NCBI GenBank assembly: GCA_037439425.1
Contig: JBBIWA010000008.1
Location: 1 to 64,000, forward strand
DNA length: 64,000 nucleotides
Source: JBBIWA01 sp037439425
GTDB taxonomy: Bacteria > Acidobacteriota > Blastocatellia > RBC074
Direction: 5' to 3'
Shown here: piece by piece, positions 26,194-36,613 of the stretch
How the letters are laid out: every line of letters starts with the position of its first letter
How positions within the stretch are numbered: position 1 is the first letter of the stretch
Position numbers and translations under genes: made by a program
Notes under the pieces: generated by a model
What the model was told of the DNA's origin: nothing
Seen by the model: only the letters and a program-made list of their open reading frames with translations
Database searches by the model: none

Positions 26194-27849
26194 TTATTCA
26201 TCTTGTGGGGGATGCAATCCAGCGAGAAGTAAGACCCGGCGAAGATGGCTCACCTTCCAATGATTCATTTTCAGAGTTTCGACGGCCAGGCTGCTTGAGC
26301 GGCTGCCTAGCACCTCAGGGTGTCGCTCAAGAAAGCCGCGCACTACCGCAGCCACATCTCGGCGCTCGACATCAGCCTCGTAGTTCATCTGCTGCATCTC
26401 TCGTTCTGACACGCTTCCCGCTAAGCGAGCAAAGACCGCTCGCAATTCAGGGTGTCGCTCAAGAGTCTCACTTCGCACTACCGGCACAGCATGGTAAGGC
26501 GGAAAGTAATGCCGGTCATCTTCCAGCATAAACAGATCGAGCCTGGCAATGAGTCCGTTGGTGGCATCGCCCGCGATCAAGTCAACCTGCTTTTCGGCCA
26601 GCGCGCGGTAAGTGAGTGACAGATCCATCGCGCGCGGCGGTTCGGCGAAACGCAGGCCGTAAACCTGCGCCAGGCCGCGAAAGCCGTCTTCACGATCCAG
26701 AAATTCAGGCCCAAATCCAGCGCGCCAGCGTGGCGCGTGCGCGGCTGCATCCGAGATGGTCCTCAGCCCCAATCGCCGCGCTTCTTCACCACGCACCAGA
26801 ATCGCAAACGTATTGTTGAAGCCCAGCGGCGGCATCATCGTTCGGCCCGTCGCTGCGTAGCTTGCGGCCACGCGCCGATTGACCTCGTTCACGTCCGTGA
26901 CGACCGGCAGGTGAAAGATAGCGGTCAGCGCTGTTCCGGTGTATTCGACGTAGAGATCGAGATCACCCGAAAGCAGGGCCTGCTCACAAATCAATGTCCC
27001 CCCCAGGTTCAGCCTGCGGTCTACTGTCAGCTCAGTGCTTCGTTCAATGACCTGGGCGAGTAATTCACCGAGAATCAGTTGCTCGGTGAAGTTCTTCGAG
27101 CCGACGACGATGCGACCTCGCGGGCGATCAGCCCACAACAGTCCCACAAGCAGTAAGCCCAGCGCGATGGCACCGGTCAAGGTCGCTGCCACGATGGTTG
27201 ATCGCTTGCCTGGCGCGCGGCCAGGCTCTAAACGCCGCTCCAGCGCGCCGAGCGCAAAATCCGCAATCAATGCCAGTGCAGCGGTCGGAATCGCGCCTGC
27301 CAGAATCACCGTGCTATCCACCATCGAGAGGCCGCGAAAGATATATTCGCCCAGGCCACCTGCGCCAATAGCTGCTGCAATCGTGGCTGTGCCAACGCCC
27401 ACTACCGTGGCCACGCGCACACCGGCCAGGATCGCTGAGCGCGCCAGCGGCAGTTCCACCTGAAAGAGCAGCTGCCGATCGGTCATCCCCATCGCTAGAC
27501 CAGCTTCGCGTACTGCTGGGTCAACGCTCTGCAAGCCACTCACCGTCGTCCGCATCACGGGTAACAGGGCGTAGAGGATGAGCGCTAGCAGCGCCACCCG
27601 CGCCCCGATTCCACCCACGAGCGGAAGCGGGATCAAGAAGCCGAACATCGCCAGGCTGGGAATCGTCTGAACGATATTAGCCAGACCCAGCAGCGACCCA
27701 CCCAGCCGTGGCCGCCGCTGAGCAATGATCCCCAGCGGCACGCCAACTGCAACTGCCACACCAGTCGCTGCTGCTACCAGCACCAGATGTTGCGCGAGTG
27801 CGCCTAAAAACTCAGCTCGATTATTAAGCCAGAATTCGATCAGTCGCAT
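26194..27849 (-). CDS. Opu-type ABC transporter permease fused to substrate-binding domain
   Basis: A 551-residue fusion. Residues 1-210 are a BPD_transp_1 permease with the EAA-type loop (AVREAGLAMGMTDRQLLFQVELP). Residues about 240-530 are an OpuAC-type binding protein (VVGSKNFTEQLILGELLAQVIE, DLYVEYTGTALTAI). The family imports glycine betaine, choline, carnitine or related osmolytes. Similar fusions occur in other bacteria, for example in Helicobacter and lactic acid bacteria. The ATPase gene lies 143 bp upstream. Confidence 0.9.
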   Translation of the reverse strand: MRLIEFWLNNRAEFLGALAQHLVLVAAATGVAVAVGVPLGIIAQRRPRLGGSLLGLANIVQTIPSLAMFGFLIPLPLVGGIGARVALLALILYALLPVMRTTVSGLQSVDPAVREAGLAMGMTDRQLLFQVELPLARSAILAGVRVATVVGVGTATIAAAIGAGGLGEYIFRGLSMVDSTVILAGAIPTAALALIADFALGALERRLEPGRAPGKRSTIVAATLTGAIALGLLLVGLLWADRPRGRIVVGSKNFTEQLILGELLAQVIERSTELTVDRRLNLGGTLICEQALLSGDLDLYVEYTGTALTAIFHLPVVTDVNEVNRRVAASYAATGRTMMPPLGFNNTFAILVRGEEARRLGLRTISDAAAHAPRWRAGFGPEFLDREDGFRGLAQVYGLRFAEPPRAMDLSLTYRALAEKQVDLIAGDATNGLIARLDLFMLEDDRHYFPPYHAVPVVRSETLERHPELRAVFARLAGSVSEREMQQMNYEADVERRDVAAVVRGFLERHPEVLGSRSSSLAVETLKMNHWKVSHLRRVLLLAGLHPPQDE

Positions 27850-27992
27850 AGGCAGAAACTAAAGAATGAAGGATGAAGGGCAAAGAGCTGAGGGGGATTG
27901 AGAATCAGAGATTGCACTTGTGGCGTGCCCGTCCACTATCTTCTATCTTCCATCCTCTATCTTCGAGCTTCCTTGCCCTTAGCCCCTTGCTC

Positions 27993-28763
27993 TTAGCTCT
28001 TTGCTCTTTCATCCTTCATCCTTTCGTTTAAGTGTGGCAGCGTCTGCAGAAAGACCTTCACTTCAGGATTATTTGAGCGGACCATTTCAGCAGGCGGAGC
28101 AAGAGCTGCCAGCCGCCCGTGGGCGAGCACGCCGAGGCGAGTGGCGAGCGCAAAGGCTTCGCCCATGTCGTGCGTGACGCAGACTACGGTTTTGCGCACA
28201 CGCTCTTGAATGCGGCGAAATTCGCGGTGAATTTCAGCGCGCGTCAGCGGATCGAGCGCGCCGAAAGGTTCGTCCATCAGCAGCACTGGTGGATCAGCTG
28301 CCAGCGCGCGCGCCACGCCGACGCGCTGCCTCTGTCCACCTGACAGTTCGCGCGGATAACGATCACGAAAGATAGATGGCGGCAAACCGACAAGCTCTAG
28401 CAGCTCGTCAACGCGCGCGCGAATGCGCTCTTCTGGCCAACCTTCAAGTCGCGGCACTACAGCCACATTGCGTCCTATAGTCATATGCGGAAACAAACCG
28501 ACCTCTTGCAGAACATAACCGATGCGTCGCCGCAACGCGATTGGATCCCATTCGGTAGTTGCGCGCCCTTCGATACGCACCACACCCGCCGTGGGCACAA
28601 GCAGATGATTGATCAGTTTGAGAATAGTGCTTTTACCCATCCCGCTGCGACCGACCAGCACCAGTGTTTCGCCTGGTTCGATAGCGAGTGAAAGTCCATC
28701 AAGCACCTTCTGTCCGCCAGGGTAACGAAATTCGACCTGATCAAACTCGATGGCAGGAGGCAT
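27993..28763 (-). CDS. ABC transporter ATPase, OpuCA/ProV-like
   Basis: An ATPase of about 256 residues with Walker A GRSGMGKST, signature ELSGGQRQRVGVARAL and Walker B LLMDEPFGALDP. There is no C-terminal CBS pair, unlike longer ProV/OpuCA proteins. It energises the permease-binding protein fusion downstream. ATG 28763 is used; a TTG at 28802 gives 13 more residues and cannot be excluded. Confidence 0.88.
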   Translation of the reverse strand: MPPAIEFDQVEFRYPGGQKVLDGLSLAIEPGETLVLVGRSGMGKSTILKLINHLLVPTAGVVRIEGRATTEWDPIALRRRIGYVLQEVGLFPHMTIGRNVAVVPRLEGWPEERIRARVDELLELVGLPPSIFRDRYPRELSGGQRQRVGVARALAADPPVLLMDEPFGALDPLTRAEIHREFRRIQERVRKTVVCVTHDMGEAFALATRLGVLAHGRLAALAPPAEMVRSNNPEVKVFLQTLPHLNERMKDERAKS

Positions 28764-28809
28764 AAAGACAGTAATCGGTGATGAGGATGAGCGCGCTTTC
28801 AACTCATCA

Positions 28810-29070
28810 CTAACTAAGATAGGCCTGGCATTTATAACACCAGACGAATGAGATGGCCGAAAATGGCAGTGAGCGGATCAGCGCATGGTCAGTCTCTTTC
28901 GCGTGCGCTGTGGCGTGGCCCTGGAGCGATTCACAGCAGCCGATATGGCCGCAGGTGAGACACATTCGCGTCGGGCCTGTTGCTCCGCATTCTTCGCACA
29001 CGTCGCTGATGAGCGTGGGCGAAAGGTCTTCGTTGAGATGTGGACACTGATGGCGTGGAATCTTAGCCAT
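28810..29070 (-). CDS. UBP-type zinc-finger protein
   Basis: An 86-residue protein with the ZnF-UBP pattern: CPHL, CEECGATG, CLTCGHIGCCES, GHATAHAKETDH, then WCYKC. In eukaryotes the domain binds ubiquitin tails; in bacteria it occurs alone and its role is not settled. The start at 29070 is chosen because the longer frame (29130) runs into a palindromic repeat at 29091-29177. Confidence 0.82.
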   Translation of the reverse strand: MAKIPRHQCPHLNEDLSPTLISDVCEECGATGPTRMCLTCGHIGCCESLQGHATAHAKETDHALIRSLPFSAISFVWCYKCQAYLS

Positions 29071-29090
29071 ATCTACCCCTGCGGAGAGTT

Positions 29091-29177
29091 CCTGGGGAGG
29101 CACACTTGGGAGCGCGCTCGTTTCACTCAATGACCTGTTAGAGAAAAGCTGGCGCGCTAGAAGCGCGCCTCCCCAGG
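29091..29177. repeat. palindromic element with 11-bp inverted ends
   Basis: cctggggaggc (29091-29101) and gcctccccagg (29167-29177) are perfect inverted ends. Inside are 'gggagcgcgctcg' and 'ggcgcgctagaagcgcgcc'. It is related to family B by its core hairpin and resembles a very short non-autonomous element. Confidence 0.7.
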
Positions 29178-29233
29178 ACGTTTTCGTTATTTCTGGGCAT
29201 CGTCAAAACGACTTGGCAGATGTCTCGACTAAA

Positions 29234-30253
29234 TCAAGTTGTCGGGGAGACGGCTTGGCCTATTTTGGCCGAAGCGTAGCAGGCAAACACCGCTGCCATC
29301 GTCTTCAAATACTCTTCTCCTTCAGTTTCGCTTGATTGCCCGGTTCGTAAACAGGAGACGTAGTGCTCCTGAGCGGCTTTGACGCTGTCGCTTCGGTAAC
29401 CCTGAGTGGTCGTGGCGAACTTGTGAGCGACTTCTTCCTGGCCATACTCGGTCACCCACAAACGACCATCTGGTGCGAGCCTGATTATAGCGCGATCCCC
29501 TTCGAGACGAAACTCTTCAATCACCGGAGCCAGCGACCCGCTGATCCGATTCGCATCTATCAGGCCACGAGCGCCACAGGCAAAGTCGAGCTGTACCAGC
29601 GCGTAATCTTCGCCTTTAATCACTGGATTGATACGCCCAAGCTGGCAGAAGATTTGGGTGATCTCACCCATCAAAAAGCGAAGCGTATCCAGAAAGTGAA
29701 CCGCCATTTCGTAAACCAGCAAGCGTTCCATCTCCCGAAAGTATGGCTGCGCCGGATAAGGCTCTGGCCCTCGCCCATCTCCTTTACGCATGACGAAGCC
29801 AGCGTAAAAGGGGCGGCCGATAAGGCCCCGCTCCAACAGCCCTTTGATTTCGCGATACCAGGGTTGCCAACGCCAATTCTCGTGGATGATCAAGCGGACA
29901 TGATTTTCCGCGCAAAGCTTGACCATGCTAAGACATTCTTCCCAGGTCGGAGCCATCGGCTTTTGGCAGATGATTTGAACGCCACGCTCGGCCGCTAACT
30001 TCACCAGCGTCACATGTGACTCCGGACGAGTGACGATGTCAACGAAGTCGGGCTTCTCTTGCTCCAACATATCTTCAGCACCCACATAAGCTCGCGCAAT
30101 CTGCCAGCGAGAGGCAAACTGTTGAGCTTTGTCAGGAGCGAGGTCTGCTACTGCGACGATCTCCGCCCCAGGGATGCGGCTCCAAGCCTCGGCGTGAAAC
30201 TGTGCAAAGTAGCCAGCTCCGATCATAGCTCCTTTAAGTCTTTCAGCGCTCAC
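29234..30253 (-). CDS. Gfo/Idh/MocA-family oxidoreductase
   Basis: A 339-residue NAD(P)-dependent sugar or inositol dehydrogenase-type protein. The N-terminal Rossmann start is MIGAGYFAQFHAEAW and the family motif ICQKPMA is present (the usual motif is EKP; here QKP keeps the Lys). The C-terminal domain has AVHFLDTLRFLMGE. No signal peptide is visible, so it is cytoplasmic. Substrate unknown. Confidence 0.88.
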   Translation of the reverse strand: MSAERLKGAMIGAGYFAQFHAEAWSRIPGAEIVAVADLAPDKAQQFASRWQIARAYVGAEDMLEQEKPDFVDIVTRPESHVTLVKLAAERGVQIICQKPMAPTWEECLSMVKLCAENHVRLIIHENWRWQPWYREIKGLLERGLIGRPFYAGFVMRKGDGRGPEPYPAQPYFREMERLLVYEMAVHFLDTLRFLMGEITQIFCQLGRINPVIKGEDYALVQLDFACGARGLIDANRISGSLAPVIEEFRLEGDRAIIRLAPDGRLWVTEYGQEEVAHKFATTTQGYRSDSVKAAQEHYVSCLRTGQSSETEGEEYLKTMAAVFACYASAKIGQAVSPTT

Positions 30254-30400
30254 AAGCCTGTGGCCTCCTGGAACAAACTGAGAAATACTTTTTCAGCTTA
30301 ATACTCTATCACGTCCAAGCATGGCGGAGGTAGAAGAGTAACTACTGCGGCCCCACAGGGGAGATCTCTTTATAGCAGGGAGTAAACCAGAACTTCATTA

Positions 30401-31525
30401 TACTTCACACGGTCACAATTTGAGTTTTGTCAAAAGACTGAAAGTTCAACGTCAAGAGCGAATTGAGTTCGTCCCGGTGCTTGACCGGAGCCGTCTGAAG
30501 GCAGTCACTGATGGCCTGCTTGAACACCTCAAACTCCGCATAGTAGTTGGAGTAGAGGCACCGCTTTTTGACCCACTTCCACAATCGTTCGATCAAACTC
30601 AGGTTGGGTGAATAAAACGGCCGCAAAGAGCAACTCGATGCCCAACCGGGCCGCCTGCTCCATCACCAGGTGGTATCGGGCATTGTCCAAGACGACGGTG
30701 ATCGGGACGCCGCAGGCCGAGCGCGGCCAACTGGGTGAGCAACTGCGAGACCCGCACTGAGGTGATGTAACTCTGGTTGGTGAGGGTGATCACTTCGTGA
30801 GTGATGACATTGAGGGCCCCCACCACGTTGAACCGCTGCTGCCCGCTGGGGGCCGGAATGAAGAGACGCCCCACAGACCAGACATAGCCCAGCAGCGGTG
30901 CCAGGACAAAGTGTGCCGCATCCAGAAAGAAGACCGCCCGCCGACCGCTTGGGCTTCTTGCAGGCGCGGCTCCAGTTGCTCCTGCTGGAACTGGGCTTGC
31001 TCCTGAGGGTCAGCCTTGGCCGGGATCATCCCCACCTTGTGCCGCTTGAACCCCAGGCGCTGGAGAAACTGCCGCACTTGCGTCGGCGAGCGTTCGATGC
31101 CCGTGCGGCCCCTTGATCACCGCCTGCGTTTCTTTGATCGAGGCCGGCGGATGCTTCAGGAAATACGCTTCCAGGCTCTCACGATGCGCCATCAACGGGC
31201 TTTTTGGGCGGCGGAAGTTCAGTTGCTTCAGTCGCTCCAGGCCCACCCGTTTGATACTCGTGCAAATACCGGCGCAGGCTATTGCCGGTGATCCCACTCA
31301 AGCGGCATCCTGATGCTGAAGTCCTTGACTCTTGAGCTAGACGGCTTCCATCTTGCGTTGCACCCGCGGATGCGGATGATGATACCGTTCGTAGTCCAAG
31401 GCCTTGACATCAGCTTCGCTGAATTCTACCTTGCTCATCTGAGCACCTCCGGTAAAGATTGGTTTTGTACAAAACAAACTCTACCGGAGGGAGCTCAGAA
31501 ACTCAATTTGTGCCCGTTAACAGTA
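30401..31525 (-). mobile_element. decayed IS630-family insertion sequence
   Basis: The transposase on the minus strand starts near 31438 (MSKVEFSEADVKALDYERYH). It can be followed through several stops and frameshifts to FQSFDKTQIVTV at 30405. The DDE-domain end has the typical YSPNLSLIERLWKWVKKR. The ends are imperfect inverted repeats: left 'tacttcacacggtcacaatt' and right (reverse complement) 'tactgttaacgggcacaaat'. Both are flanked by TA, the known IS630 target. A 46-bp palindrome at 31446-31491 (ctccggta ... taccggag around gttttgtacaaaac) lies just upstream of the transposase start. The copy cannot make active transposase. Confidence 0.85.
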
Positions 31526-31870
31526 TATATCACCGCCTGGTACGCCATCGCGCGAAGAGACTATCCCAGCGCCATTCGGACGTTCCGTCAGATCATCGCT
31601 CAGTTCCCTTTTGAGATCGAAGCCTACCGGCGATTGGCCCGCCTGCTCTATGGCGAGGAACAGACGGATGAGGCCATCAAGGTCATCAAGCAGGGATTGG
31701 CCGTTGATCCTGAAGCTAAGGAGTTGTACAACGGGCTGGGGATGTTTTACTCGGGCCTGGGCCGGTATGATGAAGCCATCGCGATGCACCAACGCTATGT
31801 GGCGCTGGCGCCCCGCAAACCCAATGCGCATGACAGCCTCGGCATGTCGTACATAGACGCACGCTTGAGC
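31526..31870 (+). pseudogene. TPR-protein fragment split by IS630
   Basis: Right of the insertion sequence, one frame encodes tetratricopeptide repeats: ARRDYPSAIRTFRQIIAQFP, LLYGEEQTDEAIKVIKQGL, GRYDEAIAMHQRYVAL, then MSYIDARLSRQ, where it runs into a palindromic element at 31896. The 5' end was removed by IS630 and no matching part is seen left of 30400. It is an internal fragment without a start. Confidence 0.75.
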
Positions 31871-31895
31871 CGACAGAGTCGGTGTCAGAAGGTAG

Positions 31896-32058
31896 CTTGG
31901 GGTGGAGCAAAGCGGAACCCCAGGACGGTCGCCGGCCCCCGCGCCAGCCCGTGAAACGGGCGACCGACGGGAGCGGTGCTCTGCCGCCCGCGTCGCGGGC
32001 TCAACGGCTGCGGATGACGGTTTTCCTGGGGTTCCGCTGCTCGCTCCACCCCAGGTTA
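31896..32058. repeat. long palindromic element, family C
   Basis: Inverted ends 'cttggggtggagcaaagcgg' with 'aaccccagga' (31896-31925) and their complement 'tcctggggttccgctgctcg' with 'ctccacccca' (32025-32053) enclose a GC-rich centre. It ends the TPR fragment and lies 100 bp before the tricorn-like gene. Confidence 0.75.
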
Positions 32059-32158
32059 CTGTCGAGCATCCGCTTGGCGGGTTAAAAGAGTTGCACATCG
32101 GGTAGAAAAATCTGTGTGAATCTGTGGAACCTGTGGTTATTTTCTCCGGAGAAAAACA

Positions 32159-35100
32159 ATGAGACGACGGAATAAGTTATGCATCTTCGCTCTGGGAGTG
32201 TGGCTCCTGGCCGCGCCTTTTTCACTGGGCGTGAGGGGGGTGGCACAAAGAAGCGGGCCCACCTTGGTCAATGAGCTTCCCTGCTTTGCCGAGCCGGCGA
32301 TTTCGCCCGACCGGTCGGAGATCGCGTTTGTGTCGGGCGGCGATATCTGGGCGGTGCCAGCGGCGGGCGGCGAGGCGCGGCTGCTGGTCTCTCATCCGGC
32401 CAATGACACGCGCCCGCTCTATTCGCCGGACGGGCGACGGCTGGCGTTCATCTCAACTCGGACCGGTGGAGGCGACATCTACGTTCTCACCTTCGACACA
32501 GGGGAGGTCCGGCGCTTGACCTACGACGATAGCTTGGACCATCTCGACGCCTGGTCGCGCGATGGCCATTGGATCTATTTCTCATCAACCAGTCAGGACA
32601 TCGCCGGGATGAACGACATCTATCGAATCAATGCCGAAGGCGGCACACCGATGCTGGTGAGCGCGGACCGCTACGCCAATGAGTTTTGGGCTGCGCCGTC
32701 GCCTGATGGCCAGGCGGTGGCGTTCACCGCGCGCGGCATCAGCTCCGGGCAATGGTGGCGCAAAGGCCACAGCCACATCGATGAATGCGAGCTGTGGCTT
32801 TTGCGCGACGACTCAACACGAGACGGCCCCTCACCCGTGTATGAGCGCCTCACCGAGCGGGGCGCGAAGCATCAATGGCCGATGTGGAGCGCCGATGGCC
32901 GGACGCTCTTTTTCGTTTCGGATCGGAGCGGCGCGCAAAACCTCTGGAGTCTCGCGCTCCAACGCCCAGGCCAACTCAAGCAGATCACGCAATTCAAAGA
33001 TGGGCGCGTGCTGTGGCCGACGATCTCCTACGATGGGCGGGTGATCGTTTTTGAGCGCAACTTTTCCGTCTGGAAGCTCGACACAACGAGCGGTCAAGCC
33101 AGCGAAGTTCGGATCACCCGGCGGGGCGCGCCCGTCGGGCCGGGCGTCGAGCACCTCTCGTTGACGAACCAATTTCAAGAGCTGGCCCTGTCGCCCGATG
33201 GCAAGAAGGTGGCCTTTGTCGTTCGTGGTGAAGTATTCGCCGCTTCGGCCAAAGACGGCGGCGATGCCGCCCGCGTCACCACCACCGTCGCCGGCGAATC
33301 ACAGATCGCGTGGCTGCCGGACAGCCGCCGTCTGGTGTATGTTTCAGACCGTGAGGGGACCTCGCACCTCTACCTGTACGACTTCACGGCCAGTGCCGAG
33401 ACGCAGCTTACCCGCGATGAGTTGAGCGACGCCGCGCCACGGCCCTCGCCCGACGGCAAGTTGGTGGCCTTCGTGCGCGATGGCCGCGAGCTGCGCGTCC
33501 TCGATTTGGAATCGAAGCAAGAACGGCTTGTGGCACTGGCCGCCTTCAACCAGCCACCGTTCGGTCCGGGACGCTCTTTCGTGTGGTCGCCTGACAGCAA
33601 GTGGATTGCGTTCGCTCCAGTTGGCGCAAAGCTGTTCCGCAACGTCCACGTCGTCTCGGCTTCGGGGGGAACCGTGACGCCGGTCACTTTTCTGGCGAAT
33701 ACTTTTGGCGGGGCCGTGTCCTGGAGTCCTGATGGGACGTTTCTCCTTTTCGACACCCGGCAGAGGACTGAGGACGGTCAGATTGCCCGCGTTGACCTCA
33801 TCCCGCGCACGCCGAAGTTCCGCGAAGATCAGTTCCGCGATCTGTTCAAAGAGGAGTCGCCGAGAACTGCTTCTCCGTCGCAACCTCGGTCGGAGTCTCA
33901 ACGCGAATCAGCCGCGCCAACCGATGAGCCGAAAAAGCCCGCGACGAAACCGGTCGAGATCGTCTTTGAGGGCATCCGCCGCCGGCTCAGCCTGCTGCCC
34001 GTCGGGGTTGACGTGCAATCACAGGTCATCAGCCCCGATGGCAAGTGGGTCCTGATGACGGCGCAGGCCGCCGGACAGCAAAACCTCTACGTGTATTCGC
34101 TCGATGAGCTGGCCCGCGAACCGGCGGTCGCCAGACAGTTGACCTCAACCGCCGGGAACAAGGGGTTTGCTCAATTCTCGCCCGACAGCAAAGAGGTCTT
34201 CTACCTGGAACAAGGCCGAATCCACGTGGTGACGGTGGAATCGCGGCAAGTCCGGTCGCTGGCGGTGACGGCGGAGATGGATGTGGATTTCTCGCGCGAG
34301 AAATTCGAGGTGTTTCGGCAGGCGTGGACGTACCTGCGCGACCAGTTCTATGACCCGAATTATCACGGCGCGAACTGGTCGGCGGTGCGGGCCGAGTATG
34401 AGCCGCGCGTTGCCGGAGCGCGGACGCCTGACGAGATGCGCCGGGTGATCTCGTTGATGGTGGGCGAGCTGAACGCCTCTCACCTGGGGATTTCCGGGCC
34501 GGGCGGCGGTGGGCCGCCAGCCACCGGCAAGCTCGGCCTTCGCTTCTATCGTGGCGAGTATGAACGCGCAGGCCGTTTGCGCGTGACCGAGGTGGTTCCG
34601 CTTGGCCCGGCGGCGCTGGCCGGCGTGAAGCCGGGAGATTACTTGATCGCCGTCGACGGAGTCGAGATCAACCCGCGCACGAACCTGGACAGTCTTCTCA
34701 GTTTCAAGGTGAATCGCCGCGTGACGCTCACTCTCTCATCACCCACGGACGGCGCGGGCACGCGTGATGTTGTGGTGCGACCGGTCGGTGTGGGCGCTGA
34801 GAAGGGATTGCTGTACCGTCAGTGGGTGGAGGCCAAGCGCGAGTATGTGGCCCGCGCGAGCGGCGGCCGGCTCGGCTACGTTCACATGCCCGATATGGGG
34901 GCCGGGTCGCTGGCCCAGCTCTACGTCGATCTGGACGTCGAGAACCACGCCCGCGACGGTGTGGTCATCGACATCCGCAACAACAATGGCGGCTTCGTGA
35001 ATGTCTATGCCATTGACGTACTGGCGCGGCGCGGCTACCTGACGATGACGCCGCGCAATCTGCCGTCGGCTCCGGCGCGCACGAACCTCGGTCAGCGCGC

Positions 35101-35431
35101 CTTGGAAGCGCCGACGATTTTGGTCGTCAACCAGCATTCGCTGTCTGACGCGGAGGACTTCACCGAAGGCTATCGCGCGCTGAAACTCGGCAAGGTCGTG
35201 GGCGAACCGACCGCCGGTTGGATCATTTACACGAGCAACGTGACGCTCATCGATGGATCGTCGTTGCGCGTCCCGTTCATCAAGATTCAGGGCAGCGACG
35301 GGACGGTGATGGAGCTGAATCCGCGACCGGTTGACATCCTGGTGACCCGCCCCATCGGCGAGAGTTACACCGGCCGCGACACGCAGCTTGACGCGGCTGT
35401 GCGCGAATTGCTCAAGCAGATCGGTCAGTAG
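32159..35431 (+). CDS. secreted tricorn-like protease (S41 family)
   Basis: A 1090-residue exported peptidase. After a signal peptide (about 1-30) come two WD40/TolB-like beta-propeller sections with repeated SPDG and SPDSK motifs (about 45-560 and 620-720). A helical core (about 725-790), a PDZ domain (VVPLGPAALAGVKPGDYLIAV, near 820) and an S41 catalytic domain follow. The nucleophile region is VVNQHSLSDAEDF (Ser near 994-996), with VIDIRNNNGG upstream. Archaeal tricorn trims oligopeptides in the cytoplasm; bacterial homologues with signal peptides act outside. A Ser/Arg/Pro-rich linker lies near 570-600. Confidence 0.9.
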   Translation: MRRRNKLCIFALGVWLLAAPFSLGVRGVAQRSGPTLVNELPCFAEPAISPDRSEIAFVSGGDIWAVPAAGGEARLLVSHPANDTRPLYSPDGRRLAFISTRTGGGDIYVLTFDTGEVRRLTYDDSLDHLDAWSRDGHWIYFSSTSQDIAGMNDIYRINAEGGTPMLVSADRYANEFWAAPSPDGQAVAFTARGISSGQWWRKGHSHIDECELWLLRDDSTRDGPSPVYERLTERGAKHQWPMWSADGRTLFFVSDRSGAQNLWSLALQRPGQLKQITQFKDGRVLWPTISYDGRVIVFERNFSVWKLDTTSGQASEVRITRRGAPVGPGVEHLSLTNQFQELALSPDGKKVAFVVRGEVFAASAKDGGDAARVTTTVAGESQIAWLPDSRRLVYVSDREGTSHLYLYDFTASAETQLTRDELSDAAPRPSPDGKLVAFVRDGRELRVLDLESKQERLVALAAFNQPPFGPGRSFVWSPDSKWIAFAPVGAKLFRNVHVVSASGGTVTPVTFLANTFGGAVSWSPDGTFLLFDTRQRTEDGQIARVDLIPRTPKFREDQFRDLFKEESPRTASPSQPRSESQRESAAPTDEPKKPATKPVEIVFEGIRRRLSLLPVGVDVQSQVISPDGKWVLMTAQAAGQQNLYVYSLDELAREPAVARQLTSTAGNKGFAQFSPDSKEVFYLEQGRIHVVTVESRQVRSLAVTAEMDVDFSREKFEVFRQAWTYLRDQFYDPNYHGANWSAVRAEYEPRVAGARTPDEMRRVISLMVGELNASHLGISGPGGGGPPATGKLGLRFYRGEYERAGRLRVTEVVPLGPAALAGVKPGDYLIAVDGVEINPRTNLDSLLSFKVNRRVTLTLSSPTDGAGTRDVVVRPVGVGAEKGLLYRQWVEAKREYVARASGGRLGYVHMPDMGAGSLAQLYVDLDVENHARDGVVIDIRNNNGGFVNVYAIDVLARRGYLTMTPRNLPSAPARTNLGQRALEAPTILVVNQHSLSDAEDFTEGYRALKLGKVVGEPTAGWIIYTSNVTLIDGSSLRVPFIKIQGSDGTVMELNPRPVDILVTRPIGESYTGRDTQLDAAVRELLKQIGQ

Positions 35432-35454
35432 CGTGATGTGAGAGCGAGGCTCAT

Positions 35455-35574
35455 ATGCCAATGATCAGCCGGATCAAGATTCTCACGCTGACGCTGGTTC
35501 TGTTCGTGATCGGCGGCGGCGATCTCTTCCCCTCGGTGGCCCGGCAATCGTTCCGGGTCATGATTCGAGTTTAG
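35455..35574 (+). pseudogene. truncated secreted-protein gene (signal peptide only)
   Basis: Thirty-nine codons encode a good signal peptide (MPMISRIKILTLTLVLFVIG) and then stop. The ORF follows the tricorn-like gene by 23 bp. A transposase remnant begins within 30 bp of its stop, so this is probably the head of a gene cut by transposition. Confidence 0.5.
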
Positions 35575-35600
35575 ACTAATTTGATGAATTAACACCGTGC

Positions 35601-36240
35601 ATGAAGAAGACGGTTTGTGACTTGCACAAACCGCCGTTTGGTAGTGTGACTAGTGGCATGGAACCCACAACCACTACTACCAAACCACAGCTTGGCAAGC
35701 TTCAGGCCTTTCGCCAAGCCGCCTATGAGTGTTTCCGCCAAGCCGCCGATGCGCTCTTTGAATTACTTGATGCCTTGCTTGTGACGCCGCACCTGGAGTC
35801 GTTCCCGGAGTTAAGTTGTGCCCCCGTCTTTCGCCGCCAATGGCCGAGTCTCTCGCGAAGCGCTCCAGGATGGCGAGGTGGATCGTGCCGCCCTGCTGGA
35901 CCTCTACCTTGAGACCCTCCCCGAGAGTGCATGCCCCTTGCTGGTCGGGGATCATACAGCCTGGGCACGACCCTCCGCGCGCACGATGCGGGATCGCACC
36001 TTCGAGCATCAGCCGACGCCCATCAAAGGACAAAAGCCAATCACCATCGGCCATGGCTACAGCACGCTGGGGATAGTGCCGGAAGCCGAGGGGAGTTGGT
36101 TCTTGCCGTTGCTGCACGAACGCATCCCCAGCGACACGACCCCTTCGGCCAAGGCCTCCCGCCCAACTTAAGCAAGTGGTTGACTGGCTCTGGGAGCGTC
36201 CTGCTGGCTCCACAGCGTTACCAACGAAAAAGCACTTACC
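35601..36240 (+). mobile_element. transposase remnant (DDE superfamily), frameshifted
   Basis: Frame one starts near 35658 with MEPTTTTTKPQLGKLQAFRQ and runs through AFRQAAYECFRQAADALFEL to about 35840. Frame two continues ALQDGEVDRAALLDLYLETLP, LLVGDHTAWARPSARTMRDRT and GHGYSTLGIVPEAEGSWFLP to about 36130; a third frame has LKQVVDWLWERPAGSTALPT. The HTAWARP region looks like the first catalytic Asp area of a large DDE transposase found in cyanobacteria and Chloroflexi. The C-terminal half is missing and the remnant ends about 35 bp from tRNA-Glu. Confidence 0.7.
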
Positions 36241-36275
36241 AGCGCTGTGGCCAGTAAGTGCTTTAAACTGGAAGG

Positions 36276-36350
<75 letters not shown>

Positions 36351-36613
36351 ACAAAACTCGCCTGAAATCAGGTGCGGATGAGACCTGCCCTGGCTCGCTA
36401 AAGCTCAACTCAGCCTCACATAGGTGCTACTACTGCGGCGCAAGTGGCCAATCATACCTGCCAGCTTTTCGTTCGTCAAGGCGACTTCCAGCCGCCTTCT
36501 CTCGTCACGCAGGTCTGGCAAAAGCGAAGCTCTTCAAGTGTCAAGACCATCATTTTGTGGTAAGCTAGCTTCTGTACCCCCTTACCAACCACTCTTGCCT
36601 CTGGGAGGTGGAT

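Noticed and set aside
31313..31954. A 213-residue plus-strand protein across the IS630 end
   Set aside because: Its first 70 residues are antisense to the transposase and its end is a palindromic repeat; only the TPR part is real and it is a fragment.
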